Virus record (IMG/VR): IMGVR_UViG_3300030012_004552
Span: 1 to 31,894 of that record
Reading direction: 5' to 3' (one strand)
Length of the DNA: 31,894 nucleotides
Origin: a virus
The notes under the pieces are model-generated. The model made no database searches, had not been told where the DNA came from, and saw only the letters and a list, made by a program, of their open reading frames with translations. Position numbers and translations under genes: made by a program. Each line of letters begins with the position of its first letter. Position 1 is the first letter of the stretch. Positions 18,055 through 26,755 of this stretch are shown in pieces.

Positions 18055-20914
18055 TGAGTGCGTCCTGTATTAATACATACAAAGTGCCTGCTGGTGTTAG
18101 TTTGTAACCAGTTCTAAGTGTAGAAAAACCACCTTGTTCACGCATGTCTGGCCAGTTAGCAACAACATAATCTCTTACCTGTGGATCCATTAAACCTTCG
18201 TATGCTGAGTATTGCGATAGATATAATAATTCGTCTTCAGTCCATGTAGCACCATCTTGTGCGTTCTTTAACATGATACCGCTTATTACTTGTTGTTGGT
18301 TTGGTACATTTGTAATGTGCTGTGTAAATGTATCTACAAAATTGCTTTCTTGACTTATTCTAAAATATGCAATTTCATAATTTTCATCGTTGTCTTTGGG
18401 TCCGTCCACTTGTGTCATAAGTTCTTGTAGTTGCATTTGCAACACCATTAATCTTTGTGATGGCCCCATCTTTAATGCATGTTTGATAGAATCAGGTCCT
18501 TGTCCAGAATCTATTTTTGCAATCTCATCTTCAACAATTCTTATTTCATTTTGTATAGCAACAATGTTTTCATTTTTGTAATTTTCTGCAATCTCAATTG
18601 GTTGTGATAATATTTCTTTAGATGCTGATGTTATTTCGTGATCCCAATGTTTGTTTTTGTTTGGATTTTTATTTGGATCCTGTCTTGAATTACTGTCAAT
18701 GTTTATCTCAACTCTACCAACAGTAATTTTATCGTTTTCAGCATTTTGTGGATTTTTAATTGAAACAGGTATTCCACTTGTACCGCCTTCATTGTCTTGT
18801 TGTACAATAACCAATGTGCCGTTCCTGTATTCAATTGCATAGTTGTCTGTGCTAAAGTCTTCAACTAATGTGTTGCCTGGTAATACAAATCCATACTTTA
18901 CTTGATTAGTTAACATGTCTTCCAAGTATGCTTCTGTTTGTTCCCAATTGGCTTCATCAATTGCGGCAGGTACTAAAAACTTTTGGTCTCTAAAGTCTTC
19001 AAGTCTATAAACTTTTTCCATCATTTTTATTGCTTCATCAACTGCTGTTTCACCTGTCATACCTTTGATGTTTGCTCTTTTGTCTACAGCAACTAATTCT
19101 AAAAATTGTTTTACTCTGTTAAATGTAACAGGATCCAAGTCTTCAAAATCAACAAGTTTAGTGTTTAATGTGTCTATTAACTCTTTGTATGCACTATCAC
19201 CTGTACCACCATCAAGTATTACACTTTTTAATTTTGCAATGTTTTCGTCATATCTAATTTCACTTTGTGCCAACATGTTTTTGTTTGTCATATCTGGCAT
19301 TAATATGATTGCTTCTTTGGTAATGTCTAAACCAAGTTCAGTAAGTATTTGTGGATTGTCTAAATCAATACCAAGTTGTTCTGCAAAATTTACTGCTGTA
19401 ACAACATCATTTACACTCATGCTGTCAAGTTGTGACACTAATAATTCTTTTTCTTTTTTATCAAACAACGGCAATGAATCTGGATTGCCAATTCCTAATT
19501 TTTTTGCAAGTAAGTTTCTTCTCACAATGTAATCTTCTGCTGTGTTTATTTCATAGTCACCAAGCAACAAACTGTATGCTTCTCCATTGTCATATGCAGT
19601 TGCAATTGTTTCCATTCTTTTGGTAAGCACACCGTTGGCTAATTTGTTTACTTCATATAACTTTAATCCTTCTTCAGTGGTGTCACTAGTTTGGCCCATT
19701 ATAATTTCACCTAAGTCAATTTTTTTCTGTAATTCTTCTAAGCCTAATTTTTCATGTCCAATCAATATTGTTTCTGCATCACTGTAGATTTCATGTTGTC
19801 TCAACATGGCCGCAATAACATCATCATCAATGTCTTGATCTAAACCAAACTGCACAATTGATTCTTTGGTAATTACTTCCTCAATCAATTTGTCTGGATT
19901 CAACCATCCTTCTTCAATTTGATTCATTTGTTTTTCTGCCATCCACTTTTTAAGTTCTGTGTTTTGTTCTTGTTTTTCTGCAAACTCTGTAGATGCTTTT
20001 GCAATTATTTTTGCAAGTTGTGTGTCAGTTGGTTTGTTAAAATCAAAATCAGGTAATATTTCTTGCAACATACCTGCATATTCTTTTTGGATTTTATCAA
20101 CTATTTCATTTTCTGTTGCAAAAAATGTAACACCTTGATTTTTTACTTTTTCTAAAAATTCTAATTTTTCTGCATCAGTTTCTAAACTGTTGAAATATTT
20201 TTTTATTTCACCTTCAAATACAGGCACAACCAATAATTGTTTGTATGTGTTAATATTAGTTGCATCAATGTGTCCTTGTTCAACTAATGAATTGATAATA
20301 CCAAGTGCTTCTGCAAATAATTCATCACCACTGCCGTCATCCAAAGTTATGGCTTCTGCAATGTTTTCAGTGATAATGTTTATCCTGTCAGTTTGTTTTG
20401 CAACATTCATGTTTATTTCTTGTTGCAAATTTATTCCTGCAAGTTTTACAGTGTTACTAGCAATTGCTTGATCTATTTTTGGTAACAATAAAGATTGCAA
20501 GTTTGATGGTGTTTCTTGTGCAACTTTATCTCTGTATTTTTTTGCTTCTTTTTCAAATCCTTCACCGTCACCAGTTGCTTTGTAATTGTTAAACAAGTTA
20601 CCAAGCTCTGTGGTCATTTCAGTGCTTTTTTCTGCTACAAATGCCGCCTGTGCACCTTTCTTGTAACTGTTGCCTCTAATAGTAAAAGATGATTTTTCAC
20701 TAATCTCTTTGATAGGTTTTTGATTAGTACCTTCAGTTACTTCTGTGTAACCTTGATCATATCCTTCTTCTTTGGCTTTTTGGTCAAGTATATTGTGTCC
20801 AATGTCCGCAACACCTTTGTAAATTTTACTCATGCCATCTTGTAATTGAGGTGCTCTAAAAGTTGGTTGCACTTGTTTGTTTGATATTGGTTGTGGTATT
20901 TTTTTTACTGCCAT
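18041..20914 (-). CDS. Internal virion protein, gp15-like, 957 aa
   Basis: A very acidic, mostly helical protein of 957 aa that follows the gp14-like gene and precedes the gp16-like pair, the place of T7 gp15 (747 aa). Its N-terminus (APQLQDGMSKIYKGVADIG, DQGYTEVTEG) matches the usual beginning of podovirus gp15-like core proteins: short helix, then a YDQGY-type motif. No membrane helices. It should form part of the internal core around the portal and be ejected with gp14 and gp16 to build the conduit across the periplasm. AGAGGA lies 6 nt before ATG 20914. Confidence 0.88.
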   Translation of the reverse strand: MAVKKIPQPISNKQVQPTFRAPQLQDGMSKIYKGVADIGHNILDQKAKEEGYDQGYTEVTEGTNQKPIKEISEKSSFTIRGNSYKKGAQAAFVAEKSTEMTTELGNLFNNYKATGDGEGFEKEAKKYRDKVAQETPSNLQSLLLPKIDQAIASNTVKLAGINLQQEINMNVAKQTDRINIITENIAEAITLDDGSGDELFAEALGIINSLVEQGHIDATNINTYKQLLVVPVFEGEIKKYFNSLETDAEKLEFLEKVKNQGVTFFATENEIVDKIQKEYAGMLQEILPDFDFNKPTDTQLAKIIAKASTEFAEKQEQNTELKKWMAEKQMNQIEEGWLNPDKLIEEVITKESIVQFGLDQDIDDDVIAAMLRQHEIYSDAETILIGHEKLGLEELQKKIDLGEIIMGQTSDTTEEGLKLYEVNKLANGVLTKRMETIATAYDNGEAYSLLLGDYEINTAEDYIVRRNLLAKKLGIGNPDSLPLFDKKEKELLVSQLDSMSVNDVVTAVNFAEQLGIDLDNPQILTELGLDITKEAIILMPDMTNKNMLAQSEIRYDENIAKLKSVILDGGTGDSAYKELIDTLNTKLVDFEDLDPVTFNRVKQFLELVAVDKRANIKGMTGETAVDEAIKMMEKVYRLEDFRDQKFLVPAAIDEANWEQTEAYLEDMLTNQVKYGFVLPGNTLVEDFSTDNYAIEYRNGTLVIVQQDNEGGTSGIPVSIKNPQNAENDKITVGRVEINIDSNSRQDPNKNPNKNKHWDHEITSASKEILSQPIEIAENYKNENIVAIQNEIRIVEDEIAKIDSGQGPDSIKHALKMGPSQRLMVLQMQLQELMTQVDGPKDNDENYEIAYFRISQESNFVDTFTQHITNVPNQQQVISGIMLKNAQDGATWTEDELLYLSQYSAYEGLMDPQVRDYVVANWPDMREQGGFSTLRTGYKLTPAGTLYVLIQDALNGQD

Positions 20915-20916
20915 TG

Positions 20917-21513
20917 TTATCCTCTCATTGCAAACCTAGTGCCGTAATCAAGTAATGTTCCAAATGCTTGTTGTTTACCAAACGCTCTTTGGTTTCTTGC
21001 TTTGACCATATTGCTGTAAATTCTATTTTGTGTTTCAAATGCATCTGCGTATCCTTCGTATGCAAATTCAGCCGCAGTATCACCCATAACATCAACAGGT
21101 GTTCCTTGTAGTGGATCAACTCCACTGCTACCATACAATGCTAATTGTGTACCAATCGCTCTACGCATTTTCTTTTTTCTTTCACTTTGTCTAAGCGCCG
21201 CGGCTTGTTCCATATTTTTTATTTCATATTCTGTTAGTGATGCTTGTGCATTTGCCAACGCCATTTGATTTGCCGCCAATGCCGCTGTACTACCTGCTGT
21301 AATAAAAGGTACTGCTATTGAAAGTCCTGTTAGTATAGGTTGCATTGCACCATATATGCTTGAAAGTGTTCCTAATAATCCAGCACTTGCACTAGCACTT
21401 GCCGCCGCTGTTGCAGAAGCCGCCGCTCCTACTGCCGCGCCTTGTGCCGCCGCACCAGCCGCCGCCGCTGTTCCGCCTGTTCCTAATAATGATGATAATG
21501 CTAAAAATGCCAT
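20917..21513 (-). CDS. Internal virion protein, gp14-like, 198 aa
   Basis: The first about 90 residues are nearly pure Ala/Gly/Ser with hydrophobic stretches (LSIAVPFITAGSTAALAAN), apt for outer-membrane insertion during ejection. The second half carries the signature of T7 gp14-like proteins: KMRRAIGTQLALYGSSGVD followed by GTPVDVMGDTA and YEGYADAFETQNRIYS. Size agrees with T7 gp14 (196 aa). AAGGA lies about 6 nt before ATG 21513. It sits between gp12- and gp15-like genes as in T7. Confidence is high because of the conserved GxxGVDxxxGTPxxV block. Confidence 0.9.
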   Translation of the reverse strand: MAFLALSSLLGTGGTAAAAGAAAQGAAVGAAASATAAASASASAGLLGTLSSIYGAMQPILTGLSIAVPFITAGSTAALAANQMALANAQASLTEYEIKNMEQAAALRQSERKKKMRRAIGTQLALYGSSGVDPLQGTPVDVMGDTAAEFAYEGYADAFETQNRIYSNMVKARNQRAFGKQQAFGTLLDYGTRFAMRG

Positions 21514-21536
21514 ATTATGTCCTTACTGTGTATTTA

Positions 21537-23666
21537 TTAACCACTCCCTGTTGTGTCTAACGGCACTTTGTATTCAATAGTTGCGCCTAGTATTGTACAT
21601 TTCAACGGATCATTAACATTTGCTGTTATAGTCAAATCTGGTCCCATGCCAGTCAAGTAAACAATCTTTGTGCCTGTGTAAGTTGTTGGTGTTGAATTAA
21701 TTGTTGTTGTGTTAAATGTTTCAAAGCCCACATCAAAACCATCAAATGTAATTGCTTGTGTGTTGCTTAATACTATGTCTGCTCTTTTCTTTGTAATCTG
21801 TTCACCACGCTGTGAGTATGTTTGTCCAACTATCACAGTTGCTGGTAATGTTTCTATGTTTGATGCATAGTGCAATCCTGCCGCTACATTTGTAAATGTG
21901 CCGTTCAAACTGCCTTGCCCACTTGCATTCAATGACAAGTTTGCATGTACACTTTGATCTGTAACAACTCTCACAGTTTCGTTTGGTAAGTGTGATAGTG
22001 TTATTGCACTTTGTGATGTAGTAGCATCTGCCAAATATGAATCTACATAATATTCATTGTCTGCCATTTTTTCTAAGTACACTCTGTCTGCACCGTTTAT
22101 TGTTCTTTTAACAAGTACATACAAACTGTTGTCAACTTCTAAACATCTTAAAAATTGTCCATCTGTTTGTATCCTGCTCCAGCCTAGTACATCTTTTTCT
22201 ACATTGATTGACATACATGCCATTTCACCATCGCCATTTACCACAAACACAAAGTTTGAATTTGTGTCTGCAAATGATCTTATGTGTGCTAAATCAATTG
22301 GATTGTTTAGTACATGGTGACTGATAAGTGTGTAGTTCTTTGCTTGGTAACCGTCTGTGTTGTAGTTGTAAGCAAAAGCTCTAAGTTCTGTGTTGTTGGA
22401 TAGGAACATTGCTTCCGTGTCAACAATCAACGGCTTGTGTCCATTGTCAATGATACCGTAGTTGGTTTGTCTTGTTACATTTACACTTGTTGGTGTAACA
22501 GGTTGTCCTTCCATTAACCATTCACCACCACTTGCAAATATGTATAGTTGCTGTTGTGATATTAAATGTTGTATGACATTTACTTCATCACTGGCCATTG
22601 TAAAATTAAAGCCAGCATCATCTGTTACAATACCTTGTATGTGTTCTTCTGTTTCAATTGTTGAGTTACCATTTGTAGTTGTTGTGGTTTTTTCAATTTC
22701 AACTGACTTTGTGGTAGGTTTAAAATTAAACACTGATGCAGTTTGACTGCCAAATACTGTTTGTGGTTTGTCTCTGCTACCACCAAATATTAATCTGTTT
22801 TGGTGAAAGGTTACACTTCTTGGCCAACCGCCACCATATGTTGCTGATAAATTTGAAAATGCATCTATGTCCCATTCGTCTGCAAGTGCATTGTCATCAT
22901 TAACAAATTCTTCTTCAACTGTGCAGTATGCTCTTGTTGTTGAATCCACTTGATGTATTTTTGCAAGTCCACCATTGATAAAAATGTGCATGTTGATGTG
23001 TCCATCTGGTGCACTTGAATTAGTCCATTGGTATGTACCACCATTAATATCTAGTTGTACATTTGCACCAAAAGAAACATTGGGTTCACCATTTGAATGA
23101 TTGTTTACTGCACTTACATTTATGCCACTGTCAAATCCAAAGTTGGTAAGTGGAACATAATCAAATTCTAAATATCTTGCTGTCCAATCTGTATGTGATG
23201 CGCCACGCACAATTTTTACAGGACGCATGTTTTTTGAAACTAGTATGAGTGTGTCAAGTGTTTGTGTAAATCTAAATTCATCAATGTTTGTGGTTGTGAT
23301 TGGTAACACATCACTGTTGACAGTGTCTTCAACTGTTGCTTGATACAAATCATTTTTGTACACATGCATTTTTGCATTTGTAGAACTGTGTGCAGGCTCA
23401 AATACTAGTACATACTCTTGTTCTGCACTAAAATTAAATGCAACAAGTCTTGCTTGTGCATGAAACCCTGCATCAGCACCCACAGTTTGTGGATGATCAT
23501 CAATAAATTCAAAGCCTGGTCTTCTTTTTAATCCACCTTGTGGTAAAATTAACCAGTTCTCGCACTTTCTCAAACCACTTTTGTAGATGTTGGTGTCAGC
23601 CCTTGCTTCCATGTACGGGCCAACTTCACCTTTAGTAAATAAAAATTGCGTTTGCTTTAGTGTCAT
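21537..23666 (-). CDS. Tail tubular protein B, gp12-like, 709 aa
   Basis: The tail nozzle protein that extends the short tail below the gatekeeper ring and attaches the fibres. The N-terminus (TQFLFTKGEVGPYMEARAD, CENWLILPQGGLKRRPG) is the typical opening of gp12-like proteins: F..GE..P...AR.D, then a QGG..RRPG turn. The rest is beta-rich, including GGWPRSVTFHQNRLIFGG, another family hallmark. Length is near T7 gp12 (794 aa). The ATG overlaps the tail tube A stop by ATGA. The stop is followed by TAAATAC, one of the repeated boundary motifs. Confidence 0.95.
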   Translation of the reverse strand: MTLKQTQFLFTKGEVGPYMEARADTNIYKSGLRKCENWLILPQGGLKRRPGFEFIDDHPQTVGADAGFHAQARLVAFNFSAEQEYVLVFEPAHSSTNAKMHVYKNDLYQATVEDTVNSDVLPITTTNIDEFRFTQTLDTLILVSKNMRPVKIVRGASHTDWTARYLEFDYVPLTNFGFDSGINVSAVNNHSNGEPNVSFGANVQLDINGGTYQWTNSSAPDGHINMHIFINGGLAKIHQVDSTTRAYCTVEEEFVNDDNALADEWDIDAFSNLSATYGGGWPRSVTFHQNRLIFGGSRDKPQTVFGSQTASVFNFKPTTKSVEIEKTTTTTNGNSTIETEEHIQGIVTDDAGFNFTMASDEVNVIQHLISQQQLYIFASGGEWLMEGQPVTPTSVNVTRQTNYGIIDNGHKPLIVDTEAMFLSNNTELRAFAYNYNTDGYQAKNYTLISHHVLNNPIDLAHIRSFADTNSNFVFVVNGDGEMACMSINVEKDVLGWSRIQTDGQFLRCLEVDNSLYVLVKRTINGADRVYLEKMADNEYYVDSYLADATTSQSAITLSHLPNETVRVVTDQSVHANLSLNASGQGSLNGTFTNVAAGLHYASNIETLPATVIVGQTYSQRGEQITKKRADIVLSNTQAITFDGFDVGFETFNTTTINSTPTTYTGTKIVYLTGMGPDLTITANVNDPLKCTILGATIEYKVPLDTTGSG

Positions 23667-24262
23667 GTGTAAGTAACTTTGAATTGCCCTTGATGTGCAT
23701 CAATTAAACTGCCTCTTCCAATTATTTTTTGAGGTGGATTTTCTTGACCGTCAGCAATTCTTGCCTTTCGTAACTTTTCTCTAAACTCTGTAAACAATCT
23801 TTCTTGTACAGACCCTATGCCAGTTATTGCTTCAGCCATTTCAAATGCCAATTTAGTTACCAAACATTCTGTAAAGAATGATGGAAACTGATTTTCAGTT
23901 TGCAATTCAATGTACTGTAAATTTGCGCCACTAAATGTTGTGTAAATTTTGTTGTTTTCTACGCTGTAGTTGGTGTAATAATTACCATCGTTGTCAAACA
24001 CGCCAATAACTCTAACTGTGTTGGCAGGCATAGAATAAACTGCTGTGTAGTTTTTATCTAATATGGTTTCACTTAACTGTGCTAGTGTTTTCTTTTGTGT
24101 AGCAAAGTTCCATTGTGCGTAGTTAAACAATGTTTCTTTGACAGTGTCATACATATTGGACACGACTTGGGCTTCTCTAGTGTTTGCTGTAAAATCTGTG
24201 ATTGGTGCACCTCCTAAACGGATAAGTGCCATTGAAGCAATCTTTTCTTTTGTCATAGTCAT
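23663..24262 (-). CDS. Tail tubular protein A, gp11-like gatekeeper, 199 aa
   Basis: A T7 gp11 homologue by length (196 aa in T7) and sequence: KIASMALIRLGGAPITDF at the start, YDTVKETLFNYAQWNFA and the region AVYSMPANTVRVIGVF are the standard gp11 helix, Trp-containing motif and strand. It forms the ring under the portal that closes the head after packaging. AGGA is about 9 nt before ATG 24262; the internal ATG at 24256 is an alternative start. The gene follows the capsid gene after a strong hairpin. Confidence 0.94.
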   Translation of the reverse strand: MTMTKEKIASMALIRLGGAPITDFTANTREAQVVSNMYDTVKETLFNYAQWNFATQKKTLAQLSETILDKNYTAVYSMPANTVRVIGVFDNDGNYYTNYSVENNKIYTTFSGANLQYIELQTENQFPSFFTECLVTKLAFEMAEAITGIGSVQERLFTEFREKLRKARIADGQENPPQKIIGRGSLIDAHQGQFKVTYT

Positions 24263-24286
24263 CTGTGTGTTTCCTACTAATATTTA

Positions 24287-24312
24287 GTAAGGGCAAGTCG
24301 CCTTGCCCTTAC
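24287..24312 (-). terminator. Strong GNRA-capped hairpin after the capsid gene
   Basis: An 11-bp perfect stem, GTAAGGGCAAG / CTTGCCCTTAC, closes a GCGA loop (GNRA type) on the minus strand, 10 nt past the capsid stop. TAAATATTAG follows instead of a U-run. Position between capsid and tail genes suggests partial termination or 3'-end protection that makes capsid mRNA more abundant than tail mRNA. Confidence 0.65.
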
Positions 24313-24322
24313 AATCATCTTA

Positions 24323-25204
24323 TTACTCAGTTACATCAATCTGCACTAAGCCTGCAGTGTCAATAACTGCACAACCTTGTGTAAATTCTGCTGTAACTAG
24401 GTTAGCAACTTTTTGTGGGACATAATCAAATCTTGATGTAATGTCCTTACCAATTGCACAACCAATTGAGTCACGATCAAATGCATAACAAGCTCTGCTT
24501 GATGACGCACCTGTGTTTGTTAACAAGTTAGAAACAACAATGTTGAAACCCATTACATTTGGAATGAAACCAGTTTGTAAACCTTGGTTAGCAACATAGT
24601 CTGATGATACAAGTGTTGTATCACTTAATAAGTCTGTTAACGCCGCTGGTGAAATAACAAGCATTCTGTTGTCACCCATTGGAATTGATTGATCGTTTAA
24701 TGCTTCCGCCGCCTCAATTAATTTGGCTTTGTTTAAGCCTGAACCCGCTGTTACAGTTGTACCTGGTGTTGCCGCGTCCATAGTTGCGATAAGTTCATTA
24801 TCGTAAGCTCTGTTAAGAGCGGCCGCAATCGCACCTTGGTATGATTGTCTGTAATCAACATTCGTTCTTAATTGGTCGATGTCTTCAATGTATTCACCAG
24901 TAACAAATGAGTTCATAGTTGCTGTCACAACTGCGTGTGCCGCCGTGCCACCTGTGTATGAATCACCGTGTGTTGGTGCTGAGAATGATGCAGAATCACT
25001 CATTGGTAAAATATCTGCGTTTCTCAATTTGTTTTTTGTGTATCCACCTTTGCCTAGTGTGTGAAATTTATACTGAGATCCAACAACACCACGCACAGTT
25101 CTAACTGCACCTTGTAATTTAGATGCTTTTTGTTGTGCTAGATGAGTAACATCTTCAGACCACATTTGGATAAATGCATTGGATACTGTTCCGCCTACTG
25201 CCAT
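24323..25204 (-). CDS. Major capsid protein, 293 aa
   Basis: The main head protein. It has the general layout of HK97-fold podovirus capsids: an N-terminal arm (VTHLAQQKASKLQGAV), a region like the E-loop/P-domain helix (RQSYQGAIAAALNRAYDNELI) and a late domain with MLVISPAALTDLL and a FIPNVMGFNIVVSN strand. It lies downstream of scaffold in the minus series (with an inserted plus-strand island) and directly before gp11/gp12-like genes, as in T7. AAGGAG lies about 9-10 nt before ATG 25204. Codon use shows more alternative codons (for example GCC/GTT) than its neighbours, as expected of a highly expressed gene. Confidence 0.92.
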   Translation of the reverse strand: MAVGGTVSNAFIQMWSEDVTHLAQQKASKLQGAVRTVRGVVGSQYKFHTLGKGGYTKNKLRNADILPMSDSASFSAPTHGDSYTGGTAAHAVVTATMNSFVTGEYIEDIDQLRTNVDYRQSYQGAIAAALNRAYDNELIATMDAATPGTTVTAGSGLNKAKLIEAAEALNDQSIPMGDNRMLVISPAALTDLLSDTTLVSSDYVANQGLQTGFIPNVMGFNIVVSNLLTNTGASSSRACYAFDRDSIGCAIGKDITSRFDYVPQKVANLVTAEFTQGCAVIDTAGLVQIDVTE

Positions 25205-25348
25205 AGTAAGTACTCCTTCTAAAAAGTATTAATTTATTTCTTGCAAACTAAATCGTGGAATTGTTGATTGATGTGTTCAAGGCCTTGTGGTTATCTCTAC
25301 TGCACAATCAGTTCTAAACAATTAGTTTATTACCTGTTGTGTGTGGGC

Positions 25349-25380
25349 ACAGTTGACTGTGTTGTCCATTTTCAACACAG
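25349..25380 (-). promoter_or_regulatory. Overlapping hairpins in the capsid leader
   Basis: CACAGT/ACTGTG (25349-25354 with 25357-25362, 2-nt gap) overlaps CTGTGTT/AACACAG (25357-25363 with 25374-25380, 10-nt loop). The two are mutually exclusive, inside the 187-bp non-coding leader between the 80-aa gene and the capsid gene. An ATAAATA motif adjoins at 25382-25388. This may be a processing, attenuation or operator site for capsid expression. Confidence 0.4.
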
Positions 25381-25391
25381 TTATTTATGCT

Positions 25392-25634
25392 TTACCAGTT
25401 TTTGCAACTCCAATATCGTGCCGTCATTTTGTTTTTGGCAGTGGCGCATTTGTGCCTTGCCCTAAATGACTTCCTTGCTTTGGGATTTGATTTTCGTATC
25501 TTCATGTTGGGATCACCAAAACGAATTGTTTTGATGTTGCCCGTTTTGGGATTTTTTACATACACTTTAAATTTTTTGGGTCCACCACTGGTCCTAATAG
25601 GTTTGTTGAGTGGTCCTTTTTTCTTTGCCGCCAT
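25392..25634 (-). CDS. Small conserved basic marine-phage protein, 80 aa
   Basis: A very basic protein with a recognisable conserved core: PLNKPIRTSGGPKKFKVYVK at the start, FGDPNMKIRKSNPKARKSF in the middle and RARHKC...ARYWSCKNW at the end, including two Cys (62 and 77 region) and paired Trp. Near-identical patterns occur in many marine phages, usually near capsid or portal genes. I recall them as unannotated; a nucleic-acid-binding or head-associated role is inferred from charge and position. AAAGGAT lies 5 nt before ATG 25634. It follows the 56-aa gene and precedes the capsid leader. Confidence 0.88.
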   Translation of the reverse strand: MAAKKKGPLNKPIRTSGGPKKFKVYVKNPKTGNIKTIRFGDPNMKIRKSNPKARKSFRARHKCATAKNKMTARYWSCKNW

Positions 25635-25637
25635 GTG

Positions 25638-25808
25638 TTATCCTTTGTATGCAGTCTTGGCCGCTCTACGCACAGCGGCTTTGGTTACAAAACCCTTTTT
25701 GCCACGCTTGATTGGTTTCTTGCCCGCGGCTTTGCGTTTGTTTGCGTAGTAGTACAATCCTTTGCGGGCTGTCCTGCCGTCTTTGGTCTTGTGGGTCTTT
25801 GCGGCCAT
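25638..25808 (-). CDS. Lys/Arg-rich small protein, 56 aa
   Basis: A 56-aa protein (starts MAAKTHKTKDGRTARKGLYY, ends AAKTAYKG) with about one third Lys plus Arg. The KDGRTARKGLYYY block and the KKPIKRGKKGF block look like conserved features rather than noise. It sits in the minus unit 32 aa, 56 aa, 80 aa, capsid, with three bases between its stop and the next ATG. No Shine-Dalgarno is obvious, so it may be translated by coupling from the 32-aa gene, whose stop lies three bases upstream. Probably binds nucleic acid or sits in the head; function unknown. Confidence 0.8.
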   Translation of the reverse strand: MAAKTHKTKDGRTARKGLYYYANKRKAAGKKPIKRGKKGFVTKAAVRRAAKTAYKG

Positions 25809-25811
25809 AAC

Positions 25812-25910
25812 TTACTTACCGTAACCCTTCATTTTGTATTTGCCTTTAGATTTTTTTGTCTTCTTTGATTTTTTAGTTTTCTTTGAGTATGATTTTTTTC
25901 CGTATGCCAT
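25812..25910 (-). CDS. Very short Lys-rich protein, 32 aa
   Basis: A 32-codon ORF, MAYGKKSYSKKTKKSK at its start and YKMKGYGK at its end, about half Lys. A good AAGGAG lies 7 nt before ATG 25910, which makes it likely to be translated. It is the first gene of the capsid-proximal minus unit. Comparable Lys-rich mini-proteins with MAYGKK-like starts accompany capsid genes in marine phages. The promoter for the unit should lie in 25911-26163, a 253-bp non-coding divergent region in which I see no clear -35/-10 pair. Confidence 0.68.
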   Translation of the reverse strand: MAYGKKSYSKKTKKSKKTKKSKGKYKMKGYGK

Positions 25911-26134
25911 TTTGTTTCTCCTTGTGTTTGGTACTGTGCAACTGCCAACATTACTGTTGTGTACATCCGCGGCCCAGTGCTTTGAATAGACCCTAATTGG
26001 ATGTGCAACACCAATTCCGTTGCAAGTTCAGACTCCGTAGTTACACACAGTACTGAATGCCAAACACATGATTAATGTTACAGTTGTGCTAGTGAGGGTA
26101 TCAGCGCCTAACTGTGCAAACCATTTCCTGTTTA

Positions 26135-26150
26135 GCATAAGTATTTATGC
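26135..26150. promoter_or_regulatory. GCATAA-GTAT-TTATGC palindrome with ATAAATA core
   Basis: A 6-bp inverted repeat with 4-nt centre. On the minus strand it reads GCATAAATACTTATGC, sharing 13 of 15 bases with the motif at 3594-3580. It lies 13 nt before the HNH start (plus) and 225 nt before the Lys-rich capsid-proximal genes (minus), so it could serve either direction. Confidence 0.4.
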
Positions 26151-26163
26151 AGAGAGAGGCACC

Positions 26164-26508
26164 GTGACACAACGCAATCCCAATATTTCAAAATGGACAC
26201 CACGATTGTTCCGTGCAAATTGTACAGTGGATCAACACGGTTGTTGGATATGGCAACGCACAAGGACCACACAAGGCTACGGTGTACTGCACCATAAAAA
26301 ACGCAGATGGTTGGCGCACCGTTTCGCAGTGTTGCTGTATGGTAAATGTTCACTGGCTAAACTAGAAAGAAATGTAGTGTTACACGCATGTGATAGGGGT
26401 ACGCAAGGTTGTGTTAACCCCAAACATTTAAATGTGGGCACACAGTGGGACAATGTGCAGGACTGTCGTTTGAAGCGTAGATACCGCCACCCCAAACAAA
26501 AGGATTAA
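26164..26508 (+). CDS. HNH endonuclease (HNH_3-like), 114 aa
   Basis: A small free-standing HNH nuclease that nicks or cuts DNA. Key pattern: CWIW (27-30), GYG (38-40), AHRFAVLLYG (51-60), VVLHACD with catalytic H74, CVNPKHL with N85 and H88, then GTQWDN..D (92-100). GTG 26164 is chosen because AGAGAGG precedes it by 4-5 nt and homologues start near here; an in-frame ATG at 26068 would add 32 unlike residues and cross a palindrome. It may be a homing endonuclease spreading itself, or help packaging, as HNH proteins do in some phages; distance from terminase favours homing. It begins the plus-strand island. Confidence 0.88.
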   Translation: MTQRNPNISKWTPRLFRANCTVDQHGCWIWQRTRTTQGYGVLHHKKRRWLAHRFAVLLYGKCSLAKLERNVVLHACDRGTQGCVNPKHLNVGTQWDNVQDCRLKRRYRHPKQKD

Positions 26509-26516
26509 ATACATAC

Positions 26517-26708
26517 ATGACACACTGCATACAGTTCGTAAACTTGACAGATGCTGAAGCGGCACGGTTCATACGCTGGTGCTCAAAAGTGTGTTTCCAC
26601 AAATATGATGTTGACTATGTGAATGGTGAATATCACTTTCGTTTCTATGACAGAATGGATGCAGACAGATTTGTGTTGTGCCATCGCGATTTTTTAGAGG
26701 CTTTATAG
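26517..26708 (+). CDS. Small hypothetical protein, 63 aa
   Basis: A 63-aa protein, rich in Asp, Phe, Cys and His, with three Cys (4, 22, 26) plus Cys55. It follows the HNH gene after 8 bp and has AAGGA about 10-11 nt before ATG 26517, so it is probably co-transcribed. The pattern DAEAARFIRWCSK, YHFRFYDRMDADRFVL suggests a small alpha/beta fold (strand, helix, two strands, helix). No family recognised. It ends just before a hairpin (26729-26752). Confidence 0.65.
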   Translation: MTHCIQFVNLTDAEAARFIRWCSKVCFHKYDVDYVNGEYHFRFYDRMDADRFVLCHRDFLEAL

Positions 26709-26728
26709 AAAATGGTGGCCGTTTTAAA

Positions 26729-26752
26729 TTTGTGTAGCCGCGTGTACACAAA
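26729..26752. other. Hairpin after the 63-aa gene
   Basis: TTTGTGTA (26729-26736) pairs with TACACAAA (26745-26752), an 8-bp stem with a G/C-rich 8-nt loop, 20 nt past the 63-aa gene stop. It could end the HNH/63-aa message, but no U-tract follows on the plus strand. Confidence 0.4.
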
Positions 26753-26755
26753 ACT

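Noticed and set aside
25635-25868. Plus-strand frames over the Lys-rich genes
   Set aside because: Shadows of the minus genes, which have ribosome sites or coupling and the expected basic composition.
26000-26070. tRNA-like GTTCAGACTCC segment
   Set aside because: The flanking bases do not form a T-stem and no acceptor or anticodon stem can be drawn.
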